Positions 45,200-56,419 of a stretch of 64,000 bases of DNA are shown here, piece by piece. The stretch is taken from NCBI GenBank assembly GCA_948146395.1, contig OX411544.1, positions 37,976,630 through 38,040,629 of the forward strand, in the 5' to 3' direction. The notes below the pieces were generated by a model. That model saw nothing but the letters and a program-made list of their open reading frames with translations. It was not told the DNA's origin and ran no database searches. Positions within the stretch are counted from its first letter, which is position 1, and each line of letters starts with the position of its first letter. Source of the DNA: Fragum whitleyi. Taxonomy: Eukaryota > Mollusca > Bivalvia > Cardiida > Cardiidae. The translations under genes and the position numbers were made by a program.

Positions 45200-45560
45200 C
45201 AGGGGTGTGGAATTCTCATATCCCACTTGTCCTACACAGGCTTTTCTACTTGCGGGCAAGGATATTTTTCTAGGCCACTTGTCTGTGGACAAGTATATAC
45301 CAGAGCAAATCTTGATACAGTACTTAAAAGATATAGGAGAAAAGTCATCCTTTCGTTTGTATCAAAGGTAAGAAGACATTGTCTTTAATAAAGAAAATGC
45401 TGGGTTATAGCATTTTCGTCATTATAAAACAAAATTTTCTCAATATTTATATATCTACCTCATTTTTTGTGGACAAGCTCATTTTAATCCTGCACGAGTA
45501 AGAGAGCAGATTTTACTTGTCCAGAGACAAGTGGAGAAACTCTGTATTTCCACACCCCTG
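45200..45560 (+). mobile_element. Non-autonomous hAT-like element
   Basis: Perfect 13-bp terminal repeats, CAGGGGTGTGGAA and TTCCACACCCCTG. CAGGG-type ends are typical of hAT elements. The expected 8-bp target duplication is not seen, so the call is tentative. Interior ACTTGTCC/GGACAAGT pairs form further hairpins. Confidence 0.6.
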
Positions 45561-45803
45561 ACCCGGATTTTTTTCATCTTGCTCTAAAAAACACTCTTCT
45601 GCTAAGTGAATAGGGACCATCAAGGAACTTGTAACATGAATACATGTATTTGGAAAAAGAGTTGGATCAAGGATAGGTCAACCGAAGGCATATTTCGGGA
45701 ATAATTACACAGAAAGATAGAATAACTATTCCAGACTAATAAAATTCATTGTACGCAAAAAGTTTTGAATCTGGCCAGACTGAGCAAATCCCACAGTCTG
45801 ACA

Positions 45804-46025
45804 CCTGGGGCCCGTTTTACTAAACATCTTACGATCATATTTTGTGTAAGTCAAAAATTAGAGCTGCTTCTACATTAGTAACTAAATATGGTATTTTGCC
45901 ATGCATCATCTCATGGGAGATATTGCAGGGCAGAATCTAAAAACGAATGAAAACACCAGATAAGATTTGTGATTTTGACTTACGATTAATTTTGTCGTAA
46001 GAAGTTTAGTAAAATGGGCCCCTGG
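45804..46025. mobile_element. MITE family G
   Basis: CCTGGGGCCCGTTTTACTAA at the left and TTTAGTAAAATGGGCCCCTG at the right, with ATCTTACGATCA and TTACGATTAATTTTG inside. Clearest copy of the family. Confidence 0.78.
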
Positions 46026-46667
46026 TCAGTCCATTTGGGAAATAATTACATGGAAAGGTAAAATGATCATTCCAGATTGAAAAATTCATTATGTGCAAAA
46101 TGTTTTGACACTGGTCAGTCTGAGCAAATTTTGCAGTCTAACCAGGGTTGACAGTTTTCGCACTTCCCAGATGGCCCCTTTTCAGATGACGGGTCACATT
46201 CACTATCAAACGAACAACCTATACTTGCAAGGGGCAATTCATTCTAAATTGATTTTTGTGCAAATTGGTTTTTTTATCCACTATCTAGCATTAGACCACG
46301 CTTGAAGCCAATCGGCCAATCAGAGAGCAGCATTTCAAAAATATAAATCACAGATACAACTCCTAGCATTGTATTGACAGGCATAATATGAAAGTGTGTC
46401 GTGCATGTGTATCTTGCCAGATTTTGTGCACCGTGTCATATTAAGAAAGTGTCGAGCAAATTTGAAATTGCTTTTTTTTAAAAGACTTTCTACAGTTGCA
46501 TACATGCAAAAGAGCTGCAATAAGTAACGATAATAGGTTCATAAGTCTAGTTTCGGCATAATTACACATAATAGCAGTTAAATATCATAGCGAGTTTTAC
46601 TTGTTTTTGTTGTCAAGATGTTCGGGTAAAAATTACAGACATTGTTAGAAAATCGTGGTCTAAGTCA

Positions 46668-46758
46668 GATAGAAAATCTTGTGCCACGGTATATGGAAAA
46701 TAGACACTCGCTAAAGCTCGTGTCTATTTCCCATATACCACGGCACTCGTTTTCTATC
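46668..46758. repeat. Large perfect-looking hairpin
   Basis: GATAGAAAATCTTGTGCCAC, then GGTATATGGAAAATAGACAC, mirrored by GTGTCTATTTCCCATATACC, then ACGGCACTCGTTTTCTATC. About 42-bp arms with three mismatches and a loop near CTCGCTAAAGCTC. Confidence 0.8.
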
Positions 46759-47470
46759 CTATACTTCAACAGTTTAGCAATACACTGAAATACTGCTTAT
46801 AGTGTCCAAGTAACAACTAACTGTCTTCTTGGGGTGTTGCTCAAATGGGCATGTGCTACAGTACTGTGGCTAAATAAACAGAAATGCACGCAAAGAATTA
46901 GTTCAGACGACTTACTACAAATGCATAAAGATTCTTAAGGTCTTTGGCTTAAGAAATGATGGCGATTGTGAAAATGAGGTAAAAAATTCTCCAATCTTGC
47001 CAAAGTAATTGACTTTTGTTTGTGAGAACAAGAGCAAAATACTATTAAGAAAATTGAGTTATTATCAATCAAAGAGGAAAAAACAGGAAAACACTAAGCC
47101 TTTTACCATGTGAGCTGTAGGTGATTTCGGTTATTTAACAATAGTTAATAAAGCTAATGATAGTGAAATGACAAATCAACACCAGTAAATGAGTTATGTA
47201 TACATCAATTCTTGTTCAGAAATAAATTGCAATTGCTAACATAGTTTATTATTGAAATGGTCAAAAATTAGAGTTAATACTAAAGATGTTTAGGAACATA
47301 GGCTCTGGTGGAAAGGATGGAGTTAGGTAATTACATTTTAAGCCTTGATTGAGTTAGCTGGTCTTTAGCCTTTTACACTCAATACCCTTATGGATGTGGA
47401 ATCAGGACCCATATCTTTAGAGAAATATTTCTTCTTCTAGCCAGCTGAAGTTATTACAAAAACTTTGTAT
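46759..47470. other. No supported feature (intron)
   Basis: AT-rich sequence with no recognisable repeat ends. Confidence 0.3.
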
Positions 47471-47700
47471 TTAACCCTTTCCTGTTTTACAAAATTTTGG
47501 ACCTGTCAAAATTCAAAAGTTTTGCAGACGAAAATCAAAAATGGATTTAATTTGAAAAACAACCATTCAGTAGGGTAAAAAATAGTGAGGAAAAAGAAGA
47601 AATTGCTTGTCAAAAGCAATTTCTTCTTTTTTTCACAATGTTTTCTCAATCATAAAATCACAGGCACGTAAAAAGCAGGGATTAAACAGCAAAGGGTTAA
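47471..47700 (+). mobile_element. TTAA-flanked MITE, family D
   Basis: TTAACCCTTTCCTGTTTTAC to CAGCAAAGGGTTAA, 230 bp, with intact TTAA on both sides. Confidence 0.82.
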
Positions 47701-48297
47701 AATACAATCTAATCAATTTGACAAAAGCTGTTATTTTACAAAACTCATATACAAAAATCCACCAAAATATTTGGCTCTTGGAAAAGGCTTGCTCTGACCA
47801 TTAGATATGCACAAAACTTTGTGTTTCTTTCAACCTTTAGATCATTTTTTAAATTTTGTAAAAGTAATTTGGGAATATTAATAGTTAAAGTCTGACATTA
47901 GAATAACCTGAGACATCTTTATAAGAGAAAATGACCTCACTTTGGCCATATATATCATTATTAAAACATGCTCATTTAATTATGGGAGATATGGTAAAAA
48001 AAACTACTATTTCATAGGTTTTCAAAGAAAATTTTGTCACAGTTTTTGTGCTATTGTATCACTAAGATCTGGGGCATATTGTTGTATCTGTAGTGTCTGT
48101 CTGACCATTTGTCATTTGTCCAAAAGCTGACATGTGAAATTAGAATTAACGCACAAAGCTCATTTTTATAACCCCCAAAAAACTTTACAGATGTGACCCT
48201 TTGATCAAAAACAGCATTTAATTTTGACAAGCTGGGTGGATGGGGGTAGTTTTATTCTGCTTTGTGATAATGTAGTTAGCATTGATATTGATCTCTG

Positions 48298-48531
48298 TCC
48301 ATTTAACTAAACCTCTTACAACAGAATGAACCTTAAGTCAAAATCACAAATTGTACCTGTGGTGTTTTCATTCATTGTTAGATTCTGCCTTGCAATATCT
48401 CATTGGAATCGTCTTCTAATAGAGATGATGCATGGCAGAATTCCATAGTTAGTTACTACTGTATAAGCAACTTTAATTTTTTACTTAAAGCAAAAAATTA
48501 ACGTAAGATTTGAAGCAAAACAGGCCCTAGT
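48298..48531. repeat. Decayed family G MITE
   Basis: CATTTAACTAAACCTCTTAC at the left. It contains TTCTGCCTTGCAATATCTCA and GATGCATGGCAGAATTCC, and its ends are eroded. A degraded family A piece (GATCTGGGGCATATTG) lies at 48068. Confidence 0.5.
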
Positions 48532-48956
48532 GAATACAGATTATTTAAGTTCAAGGTTTTATGATAAGATCAAGGTAACTTATTTTTGGAAAAACACCAT
48601 AGTGCAAAACAATTTTGCATCAGAATTGTTTTAGGTCTCTGCAAATGATGAAGCCGTCTGCAAAAACAGGATTCTCTATTGTACTGTAGTCTTTGAAAGA
48701 TTTGAATGCTTCACAAGTTTGTATTGACTGAATGATTAAGTACATTTGCATGGCTGATTAATCAAACATTTGAACATGGGTTTATCTGGTTGTTCAGAAT
48801 AAATAATTCATGGAGAAAGAATAACAGGATTGTTACCTTTACTGGTCTTTTAAGTCATGAGTTTTAGCTAATGACCCTGAAAGAAAAAGAAACTTTCAGA
48901 GCTAACAGATAGAGGGTGTATTTTGGATATCAGATGAAAGTAATTTGAGCCTGCGC

Positions 48957-49050
48957 GTGACATTTCAAACAATTTCAATCGTGAACAAAGCAAAGCTTTT
49001 GGCCAGTCTATGCAGCAGCACAGATTGGCCAGAATCTTTACTTTGCACTA
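48957..49050. repeat. Decayed foldback (GTGACATTTC...TTTGGCCAGTCTATGCAG)
   Basis: AAGCTTTTGGCCAGTCTATG faces CAGATTGGCCAGAATCTTTA. Same family as 53518-53620 and 63860-63965. Confidence 0.55.
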
Positions 49051-49096
49051 TATAGACAGATATGGTGTTCATCCACCTTCCTGCGGTCATCATATA

Positions 49097-50535
49097 CGAG
49101 GGTTGTCCCAGAAATTCGTGAACTTTTGCGATAACTTTTATATCAAACATCCGATTAAAAGGAAAATTACTAGTAATGTGGATTAATCTTTTTTCTTTAT
49201 TCTGATGTAATTACAGTGGGCTATTTTCAATACTAGCGAAGATATGAATTAATACGTAACACTATAGTAAATGGGAGTCGGCGCACGCTATTTACGTCGT
49301 TTTATAATACATGAAACGTCGTTTCAAATCTGAATGACTTCTAATCAGAGTAGCATCCTTACCGGTCCTTTGTAATCTTTACGAAGAAAGGAAATATTTT
49401 CAAAATATATCTCAAAGCATTGTTGATATAGATTATCGTCAAGCATCAAGTAAAACATTTGGTTTAAAAAAACCTGTTCTCAATCTTTTGAGTGGATACA
49501 CAATATCGTATTTTTTCTAACCCGAGAAAGGAATAGTAAAGTTTTTTTTGTTTTTTATTTCATAACCTATCGTTATTTTTTAGACAATTCATAAAAGAAA
49601 CTTTTACTATATAAAACAAATAGAAAATAATTACTTTGGTTTGTTTAGAATAATTTTATATTACACTACTTCTACCTTATTTCCTCAAGACAAGTCTACT
49701 AAAGAAATCTGGGATTCCATTGGTATCGCTACCAAATCTTTCTTGATGCCGAAAATTAATTCCTATTTCTTTAAATCTTCGATATCTATCGTTTACTTGC
49801 GCGACTCATGAGGTCATTTTAAAATATACACTGGTGATTTACTTATGCTTAGTTTCTGTTTATTCCAATCAGGCGGTCTGATTGACGTCAGTCGAAAACG
49901 TCTTTTATTCCTTTACCCACACTGCTCGCATTGGTTCTTCCTTACTCACAATTTATTGCAGCTGTCCTTAATTCAATTTCATTTTTAAGCCTCTTTGGTC
50001 TATTATAAATGAGTGTGCGACCCACACAGTCATGGTCATTCCTAATTTCGTATATTCTTATGGTCTGTATAGGTCTTATTATGCGCTCCATGCCTAATCA
50101 TGAACTATTTTGTGCGCCGAGCGTTCCGTTGACGTTGCCATTTTCACGCCTCTTGACTTGCAGTCGGATATAACAAAACTAAATAATTTCGCACTGCGTA
50201 ATGCTATTTGTATGAAAATACACATGTGTGAACTCCAAAGTTAACTGCATTAAACGAGTCTAGATTTATATTAAACTCTTCGTAAATATTGAAATAAATG
50301 ATGTTCAAACATCAGCTATCAAAGATTCGTTAGTAATAAATTCAGAGTGCGCCGACCGCCCCTTCTAAACTTGTCTTTTATAGCTGTACTTCTGAACATG
50401 AACATATAAAAACTGTAAAACAATTATCAATCTGTTGCAAATTGACATGTGATGTCAACTCAAGAATTTTACTTAAATCAGACGCCGGATTTTTGAATAA
50501 TTGAAAAAGTTCACGAATTTCTGGGACAACCCTCG
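49097..50535. mobile_element. Mariner-like non-autonomous element, 1.44 kb
   Basis: Terminal repeats of 33 bp are identical when TA is included (TACGAGGGTTGTCCCAGAAA, then TTCGTGAACTTTT) at 49095 and its inverse at 50505-50537. A TA flanks each side. TA target sites and ACGAGGG-type ends suggest the mariner/Tc1 superfamily, and 1.4 kb is close to an autonomous mariner. However, I find no frame above about 60 codons inside, so any transposase is lost or absent. The interior is relatively CpG-rich. The perfect ends suggest recent activity. Confidence 0.72.
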
Positions 50536-50969
50536 TATTATTATTGCATTGTGTTGTTGTCATCGCTACTCAATGTTTGTTCCTCGTGCAGGTGTGAAAT
50601 TGTTGGAAACTTTAAGCACAGGCTCATTTAATAATATTATCTAAAACCCTATGTTGGTTCTCATTAATTGTAAACAGTGTGCATTGTTTGTCATCCTGTC
50701 ACGCAGGGTAGGGTTAGAAAAAGCGAAGAGATTTTAGAAGGCTTCAAGTCAAATTCAGGAGAAGTCTAATTGTATCTGACAGCTCCCATTTAAGATCCAT
50801 TTGATTAGATATAAGAGCAATTAAACTTTGATTATACAAATAAGTTGATACTGTATCAATTAGCCAAGCTTCATTTGAAGGTACAATGTATTTTCAATTA
50901 TATGTTAGCTTGTTAGTCAGGCCACTTTCCTTTGAGGCTAATGTTTTCCAATTGGCCAATTACTGGTTC

Positions 50970-51190
50970 AATTCCTGTGTGAACAAATTCAAGAACTGGT
51001 TTTTTGAGCATTCTAGAAAGTTAAATTGCAGTTCAAGAACTCCTATTCTAAAACTAGTTCAAGAATTAGTTCTTGAGCTTCTAGAACTCATTTTTAACTA
51101 TGGGAATTCAAGAAGATAAATGTTCATGAACTGATTAAAGAACTAGTTCTTAAAGTTTAAGAGCTAGAAGTTCAAGAACTAGTGAAACAG
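50970..51190. repeat. Array of TTCNNGAA palindromes, copy 2
   Basis: About eight TTCNNGAA matches (TTCAAGAACTG, ATTCTAGAAAG, GTTCAAGAACT, CTTCTAGAACT, GTTCATGAACT). The motif order parallels copy 1 at 19685, so the pair are diverged members of one repeat. Confidence 0.62.
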
Positions 51191-51660
51191 CCCAAGAAGA
51201 GGGTTAGTTGTTATGGGGGATAGAGCAAAGAAACATGACGAAACTACTGTTTAGATCCTCAATGGCTCTTTAACATGCTCCATGTAAAGCATTGTCACAC
51301 AGGGCCTCGGTCTAACATCTCATCTGAAAGACAATTTGTTTGTTAGTGTGCCAGCCTGGGAATTGAACCCTCAATATCCAACTTTGAAGTCAGATTTTCA
51401 TGAAAGGGTTGAAAAGCTCTTATATGAAATTGAAGTGTTATGTTTTATGGACAAACTGACCAAGTCTCACTTTCTTGTTAACTGTCTATTTATCTACCAC
51501 ACTCAATCTGTCAATATGACAAGGCCAATCGATTGGTATATTGGACCAATTAACACTGAGGACATAGAAATGTTCCCACTTGAAAGGACTTCACCACTTT
51601 CCTTTCAGTCCTGTTAGTACATATCATTGATGTTCTTTAAAAACGTCGTAACTACAGCTT
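51191..51660. other. No gene seen
   Basis: GGGCCTCGGTCTAACATCTC with CTGGGAATTGAACCCTC at 51303-51370 hints at a SINE remnant, but no full box A/B pair is visible. Confidence 0.3.
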
Positions 51661-52218
51661 TAAATCAAAGTGCTGTCAGCACTGTAAATCGTACATCATT
51701 GAGAGGCTGGGATAGTGCAATAGTTCGCCAATCAAAAGGGCTCAAATTTGGACAATAAGAGTTGGTAAAATCTTTAAATTTGTGAGTTTTTTGTCTTAAC
51801 AATCCATCTTTTCGAGGACATCGCCAGCTCATCCAACCTCGTGGGTCTGATTTTGAAAGTTTGCTGATTCGATAGCCCTCTGCTAGTCTAAATTATTTCT
51901 TAGCAGATTTTTACGTTGTTATAATGAGCACGCGCCAAGCTAAAAGCTTGTCTGTTAATATCATTCCTCTCTCTATAGAGTTTAAAAGCCTGTTTAGCAA
52001 CAAACATTTTTCATTAAACTATTTACAATTTTGATTACCAACATGTTTGTATTTCAAGCATTGGGTTTTACTGTAAATGCATTTTCCCTCAAGAAACACG
52101 TGAAATCGCCAACTATGCTATTTATATCTTTTGTTTCTGACCAATCGATTAAATCTAGCAGCACTCTATGGTTATTCATGAGTTGTTCTAAAAATAGATC
52201 GCTCTTGCTGCTATCCTA

Positions 52219-52671
52219 GGGGAAATTCAAATGGCAGCCCGAGAGACGCGTGAGATGATGTGATAATCTAAAATTGACTGTAATATGCATGCGCAGAAAA
52301 GACATTCATGTGAACGGAGTTACCCACTGGTGGTAGTAAACAAACTTCTCATTTACCGCTACAATAATTAATTTACCATGAAATATCGTTATCCCATTAA
52401 GAAATGTGATAAACTCGTGCACAATACTATATAAAATAAGAACAAAGTATTTGTTATTTAAAGTAATAGAGAATATTTATTTTTTTTGTAATCGAATTGT
52501 TGTGCACTATTCTCGACGCCATTTTGGAACCCAAGTAACACCGGCCTGACCTAGGATCAGAAGCGTCGAGGTTGAAAGGTTACAATGACATCACTAGTGT
52601 CGAAACCGAGGCCGTTCTGATGGAAACCCGGTTAACTCGGGTCGAAACCGAGTCCGATATGAACTTACCCC
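52219..52671. mobile_element. 453-bp TA-inserting MITE with GGGG ends
   Basis: Ends GGGGAAATTCAAATGG and GAACTTACCCC form an 11-bp imperfect terminal repeat. The empty site is preserved in the paralogous copy 1 (CTATCCTATATCAG), where the insert would fall between CC-TA and TATATC. This gives a TA duplication. A second, older copy with two later insertions is at 53937-54876. Confidence 0.78.
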
Positions 52672-52730
52672 TATATCAGTTTATCGTATGTTTTTGTCGG
52701 TTTATTTGTTCTTCATACTCAAATTTGAAT

Positions 52731-52976
52731 TTAATGAAAATAGGATTGGAACGTGATCAGAGTGCGCATTGAAATCAAATATTTCAAAATTACAAAATTA
52801 TTTCTATTTGTTAACACATGCGAAAAAAAAGTAAACTTCCCACGCTCCCTGTTTGAGTGCAGACGACTATTGACTAATGACAAACAAGTTAATTGACACA
52901 TTTCGAGCTGACGATGTCCATCTGAATTTACACGTGGTCTGAATTTACGCATGGGTTTTGACCGAGTGATAATCAT
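52731..52976 (-). pseudogene. Broken EEP-endonuclease ORF, copy 2
   Basis: Minus strand reads GHRQLEMCQLTCLSLVNSRL, then HSNRERGKFTFFSHVLTNRN. Relative to copy 1 the GGIGTVDY part is replaced by a short unrelated stretch caused by an indel, and the Ser-Asp-His region lies in another frame. Dead. Confidence 0.6.
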
Positions 52977-53517
52977 AACAGTATTTGATTGGTTGTCAGC
53001 CCTACAACTGGTAAATGACCGTTCGAGAAAGTTCAGAGCAGTAATATTGTAAGTGCTACAAATTAATTATACAGTTAACCTATTGTACGTTTCAACTCCT
53101 TTACTCAACCGAAAATCTTGTTATAAACACTGAAAATACTAACTGGTAATTACTAAAAGCGAAAATTACATCAAATTTTGTATTGGCCTCTTCTCTATTT
53201 GTCGAAAAGTAAATAAGGTATAAACAAAGTTTGTAGATTGTGACTGAAAAGGCTGTTTCTTCGGTAGTTGAAAACACATAATTTGGTTTGAACACATTGC
53301 TCAGAAGATAATGGTAAAAATGTACTGGGTCAAACAGACTGGATTTCTGGAAAACGGTAGATATAAATCTACTGCTTCGCAGTACGATTTAAAAAGCTGC
53401 TGTTATGAGGTTTTAGAAAAAAATGACAATATAAACAATTTTACCATATTCCACTGAATCTAACTGTTGTCATATTTTGGGACATTTTGGACCAATTTCT
53501 CCTATTAAATGAGCCAG

Positions 53518-53620
53518 TGTGTGACATTTCCAACAAATTCACATGCACTCATAGCAAAGCCTCTGGTCAGCCTGTGCAGTCACACAGGCTGACCAGAGTC
53601 TTTGCTGTGCCCTCTGGAGA
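53518..53620. repeat. Foldback with CAGCCTGTGCAG...CACAGGCTG hairpin
   Basis: AAAGCCTCTGGTCAGCCTGT and ACAGGCTGACCAGAGTCTTT are a near-perfect 20-bp inverted pair around GCAGTCAC. Confidence 0.7.
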
Positions 53621-54170
53621 TAGATAGTCTTGAGTCCTCTTCAGGCAATCAGTGAATATTTTTATGGCATTATGTTGCTATCCAGGTTGCTTAAAATCTG
53701 TTTATCACACACACATGAAATTGTTGGAAATGTCATACACTGGATCAAATTCAAGTATAAAATTGATATTGTGGGCTAAGATCTGACAGTACGTCTGTGC
53801 AGTCTGATCTTAGTCAATATGGCTGTGAAAAAGATTATAACTGGAAAATGTTGTAGATGGCAGAACAAGAGTTAAATTACAAAACAAATCAAATTCATGT
53901 ATCATATGAAATACTGAAAAAAGATATTATTCCTTCTAGGGAAATTCATATGACAGTCCAAGAGTAGTGAGAGATGATGTAATGATTTAAAAATAACTGT
54001 AATATGCATGGGCATAGAGGAATGAACAGTTATTTACTGATGGGAATTTTTAACATGCTTCAAAAATACAGATACAATAATTAATAAGTATAAAAGAAAT
54101 GCCTTTGTTCTATCAATATATAGAAAGGCCTGTGCAAAACACCATTCAATAAAAAACAAAAGAAAGTTTT

Positions 54171-54470
54171 AGCTCCACTGGCTGAAGGCAACTGGGTCTA
54201 TTGTTATGGTACCATGTCCGACATGCATCCATCTGTGCATAAACTTTTTCTTTAAAAATCTTCTCCCCAGAAACTACTGGATGAATTTTAACCAAACTTC
54301 ACAGGAATGATCCTTGCGTGACCCTTCATCAAAGTTGTTCAAAGATTTTTGATCCAATGAAAAACAAGGCTTTAATGGGCGTGGCTTATTTCCAAATATG
54401 GAAATACGTGACTTTTCTCAGAATCTTACAGATGGATATCAACCAAATTTCACTGGAATGATCCTTGTTT
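54171..54470 (+). mobile_element. 3'-truncated Helentron-like element (AGCTCCACTGGCTGAAGG)
   Basis: Intact 5' AGCTCCACTGGCTGAAGGCA, leader, and first part of the tandem body as in 10955-11988. It stops after GGAATGATCCTTG and TTT, where host sequence resumes. The normal 3' hairpin and TCTAGTTT are absent. Confidence 0.65.
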
Positions 54471-54611
54471 ATAATCAAAGTGATGCGCACTATTTTTGCG
54501 ATGCCATTTTGAAATCCAAGTTATACCTGTCTGACAGGGGATCAGAAGCATTGAGATTACAAAGTTAAAATGACGTCAACAGTGTCAAAACTTGTTCAAA
54601 TGGGAAGTAGG

Positions 54612-54840
54612 TAAACACTTTGCCGTTTAATCCTTGCTTTTTACGTGTCTGTGATTTTATGATTGAGAAAACATTGTGTAAAAAGAAGAAATTGCTTCTG
54701 ACAAGCAATTTCTTCTTTTCCCACACTATTTTCTACCCTACTGAATGGTTATTCGTCAAATTAAATCCACTTTAAATTTTCGTCTGCAAAACCTTTGAAT
54801 TTGGACAGGTCCAAAACTTTGTAAAACAGGAAAGGGTTAA
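54612..54840 (-). mobile_element. TTAA-flanked MITE, family D
   Basis: Reverse copy ending AGGAAAGGGTTAA at the right. The left TTAA is changed to TAAACACTTTG. It is inserted into the older MITE at 53937-54876. Confidence 0.78.
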
Positions 54841-55306
54841 CTTTGATCATTACCATTGTCATATGAACTTACCCTTGAAGATCCATAGGGAACAAATGAA
54901 AGTTTTAGCCTCAGAAAAGGTGTGAAAAACTCTTTTCAACCAGGATTAACCTCTCAAGATTATCATTTTGAGGCCTGACATTACTTCAGACTGGTGGTGA
55001 AATTAGACAACATTCTACTTTAAATATTTATATTGATTTATAAGTGTATAATAATTGCAGTGAACAATTCAACAACAATTTGGATTGCAGTTCAAAAGTA
55101 AGCATTTGGAGCAGGCTTATTATTACTGTTTGAACCATAATGTGTACAAGTACTTTGCAAAATATTTATCTTTAATGACTTTATTTTTTCAACTTCAAAG
55201 AAAGTAAACTTAAATCGCAAATTATAGCATCTCTTTATGGTGATCAAATTGTTATAAATGCAGCTTTTTTCAATCTGTACCTATTATTATGACATAATGA
55301 TTGCCT

Positions 55307-55700
55307 TTACCCTTGTCATGCTGAAATAATCTCGGTAAAATTGCATTAAAAATGTACTAATTGGGAGTCAGTATTTATGTGACTTCTTTTCAAGGGATTG
55401 ATATTATTGGCACAGAAACCTGTTCAAAGTTCCAGGGCAATAGCCCTAGTAGAAACAAAGATATACAACTTTGCACTTAAAATCTGAACCAAAGACAAAA
55501 AAAAATAGTCCAGCTAAAAAGACACATTTTCGATTTATAACTCTGACATGTATTTTTGTGGAATTTTAACCCTTTTTGCAAATAGGAATCTTGGTCAAGT
55601 GGTAAAAACTAAGATCAGACTGCACCGAAGTGCAGGCTGATTTTTGTCTATACCTCTTTCAAAGCAACAATATTCCTGATTCAGCATGTCAAGGATTTAA
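55307..55700. mobile_element. Long family B MITE
   Basis: TTTACCCTTGTCATGCTGAA at the left and TTCAGCATGTCAAGGATTTA at the right, with CAGACTGCACCGAAGTGCAG inside. About 394 bp, some 140 bp longer than its relatives. Confidence 0.6.
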
Positions 55701-56418
55701 ACACCTTTCACATATACATACCATATTTCTCCTAAAAATGCTCCTGGGAGCTAATACAGAACATGGTGAGGAAGCTTTTATTTACTATGAAATAAAAAAT
55801 CATTAAAATTGATGTCTTTTAGGCCCTTTTACCTTTTATTTTAGGAAATTTTTTTTAAACAATCATATAAATTATTGTTTAGAGGATATTCATTTCAAAT
55901 TATAGAAGCAGTTTCGAAAAATTCCATAAATTTAGGCATTTGAAGTGGGGTTTTTTTTAGTAAAAAAAGGAAGGTGTGCTACTATTAGGGAGGGCACTAT
56001 TATTAGAGGAAATACAGTATCTTTTCACTATTTGTCAATAAATATCTGGTATATAAAAGTGGAAAGGGTAAAAAAGCTAAGTGCATGACAATATCCGTAC
56101 AATGATATATATGAATGTAAATTAATCAGTTGATTAGTGAATTTGTTTACCACTTGAAAAATTCACTTATTGAAATTCAGCACACATTGTCATTTGATAT
56201 GGGACATAATTGACTAAAATAAGGCTTATTCATAAATAGTGATCTGAAAAATTGCTTTTGTTTATAACTGGTTTATATCAGACAGATCCAACTATCAATT
56301 TGTTTGATTTTGATTTTATCTTAAAATAAGGACTTAAGTGTAAGTGAGATTTTATAATGTCTTGAGTTTTGACTCGTAATTTGTGTCTTTGATGGACCAG
56401 TGCAAAACAGTTGTAATT
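55701..56418. other. No gene seen; dispersed-repeat trace at 55950-56030
   Basis: GGGAGGGCACTATTATTAGA, then GGAAATACAGTA, resembles the right part of the repeat at 63157 in reverse. Just before 56418, GATGGACCAGTGCAAAACAG and TTGTAA is a left arm of foldback C interrupted by the next element. Confidence 0.4.
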
Positions 56419-56419
56419 C

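Larger units (their letters stand above)
51664..53395 (-). mobile_element. Retroelement fragment with EEP endonuclease, copy 2
   Basis: Aligns along nearly its whole length with 38234-39530 (for example TCAAAGTGCTGTCAGCACTG at the left, and TCAAACAGACTGGATTTCTG at the right), apart from an extra 453 bp at 52219-52671. Same orientation, 13.4 kb apart. Its ORF remnant is at 52731-52976. Confidence 0.62.
53937..54876. mobile_element. Second copy of the 453-bp MITE, carrying two nested insertions
   Basis: TAGGGAAATTCATATGACAG at the left and CATATGAACTTACCC at the right align with 52219-52671. The copy is interrupted at 54167-54470 (Helentron-like fragment) and at 54612-54840 (family D MITE). 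Remaining pieces match well, for example CTGTAATATGCATG and GCGATGCCATTTTGAAA. Confidence 0.7.
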
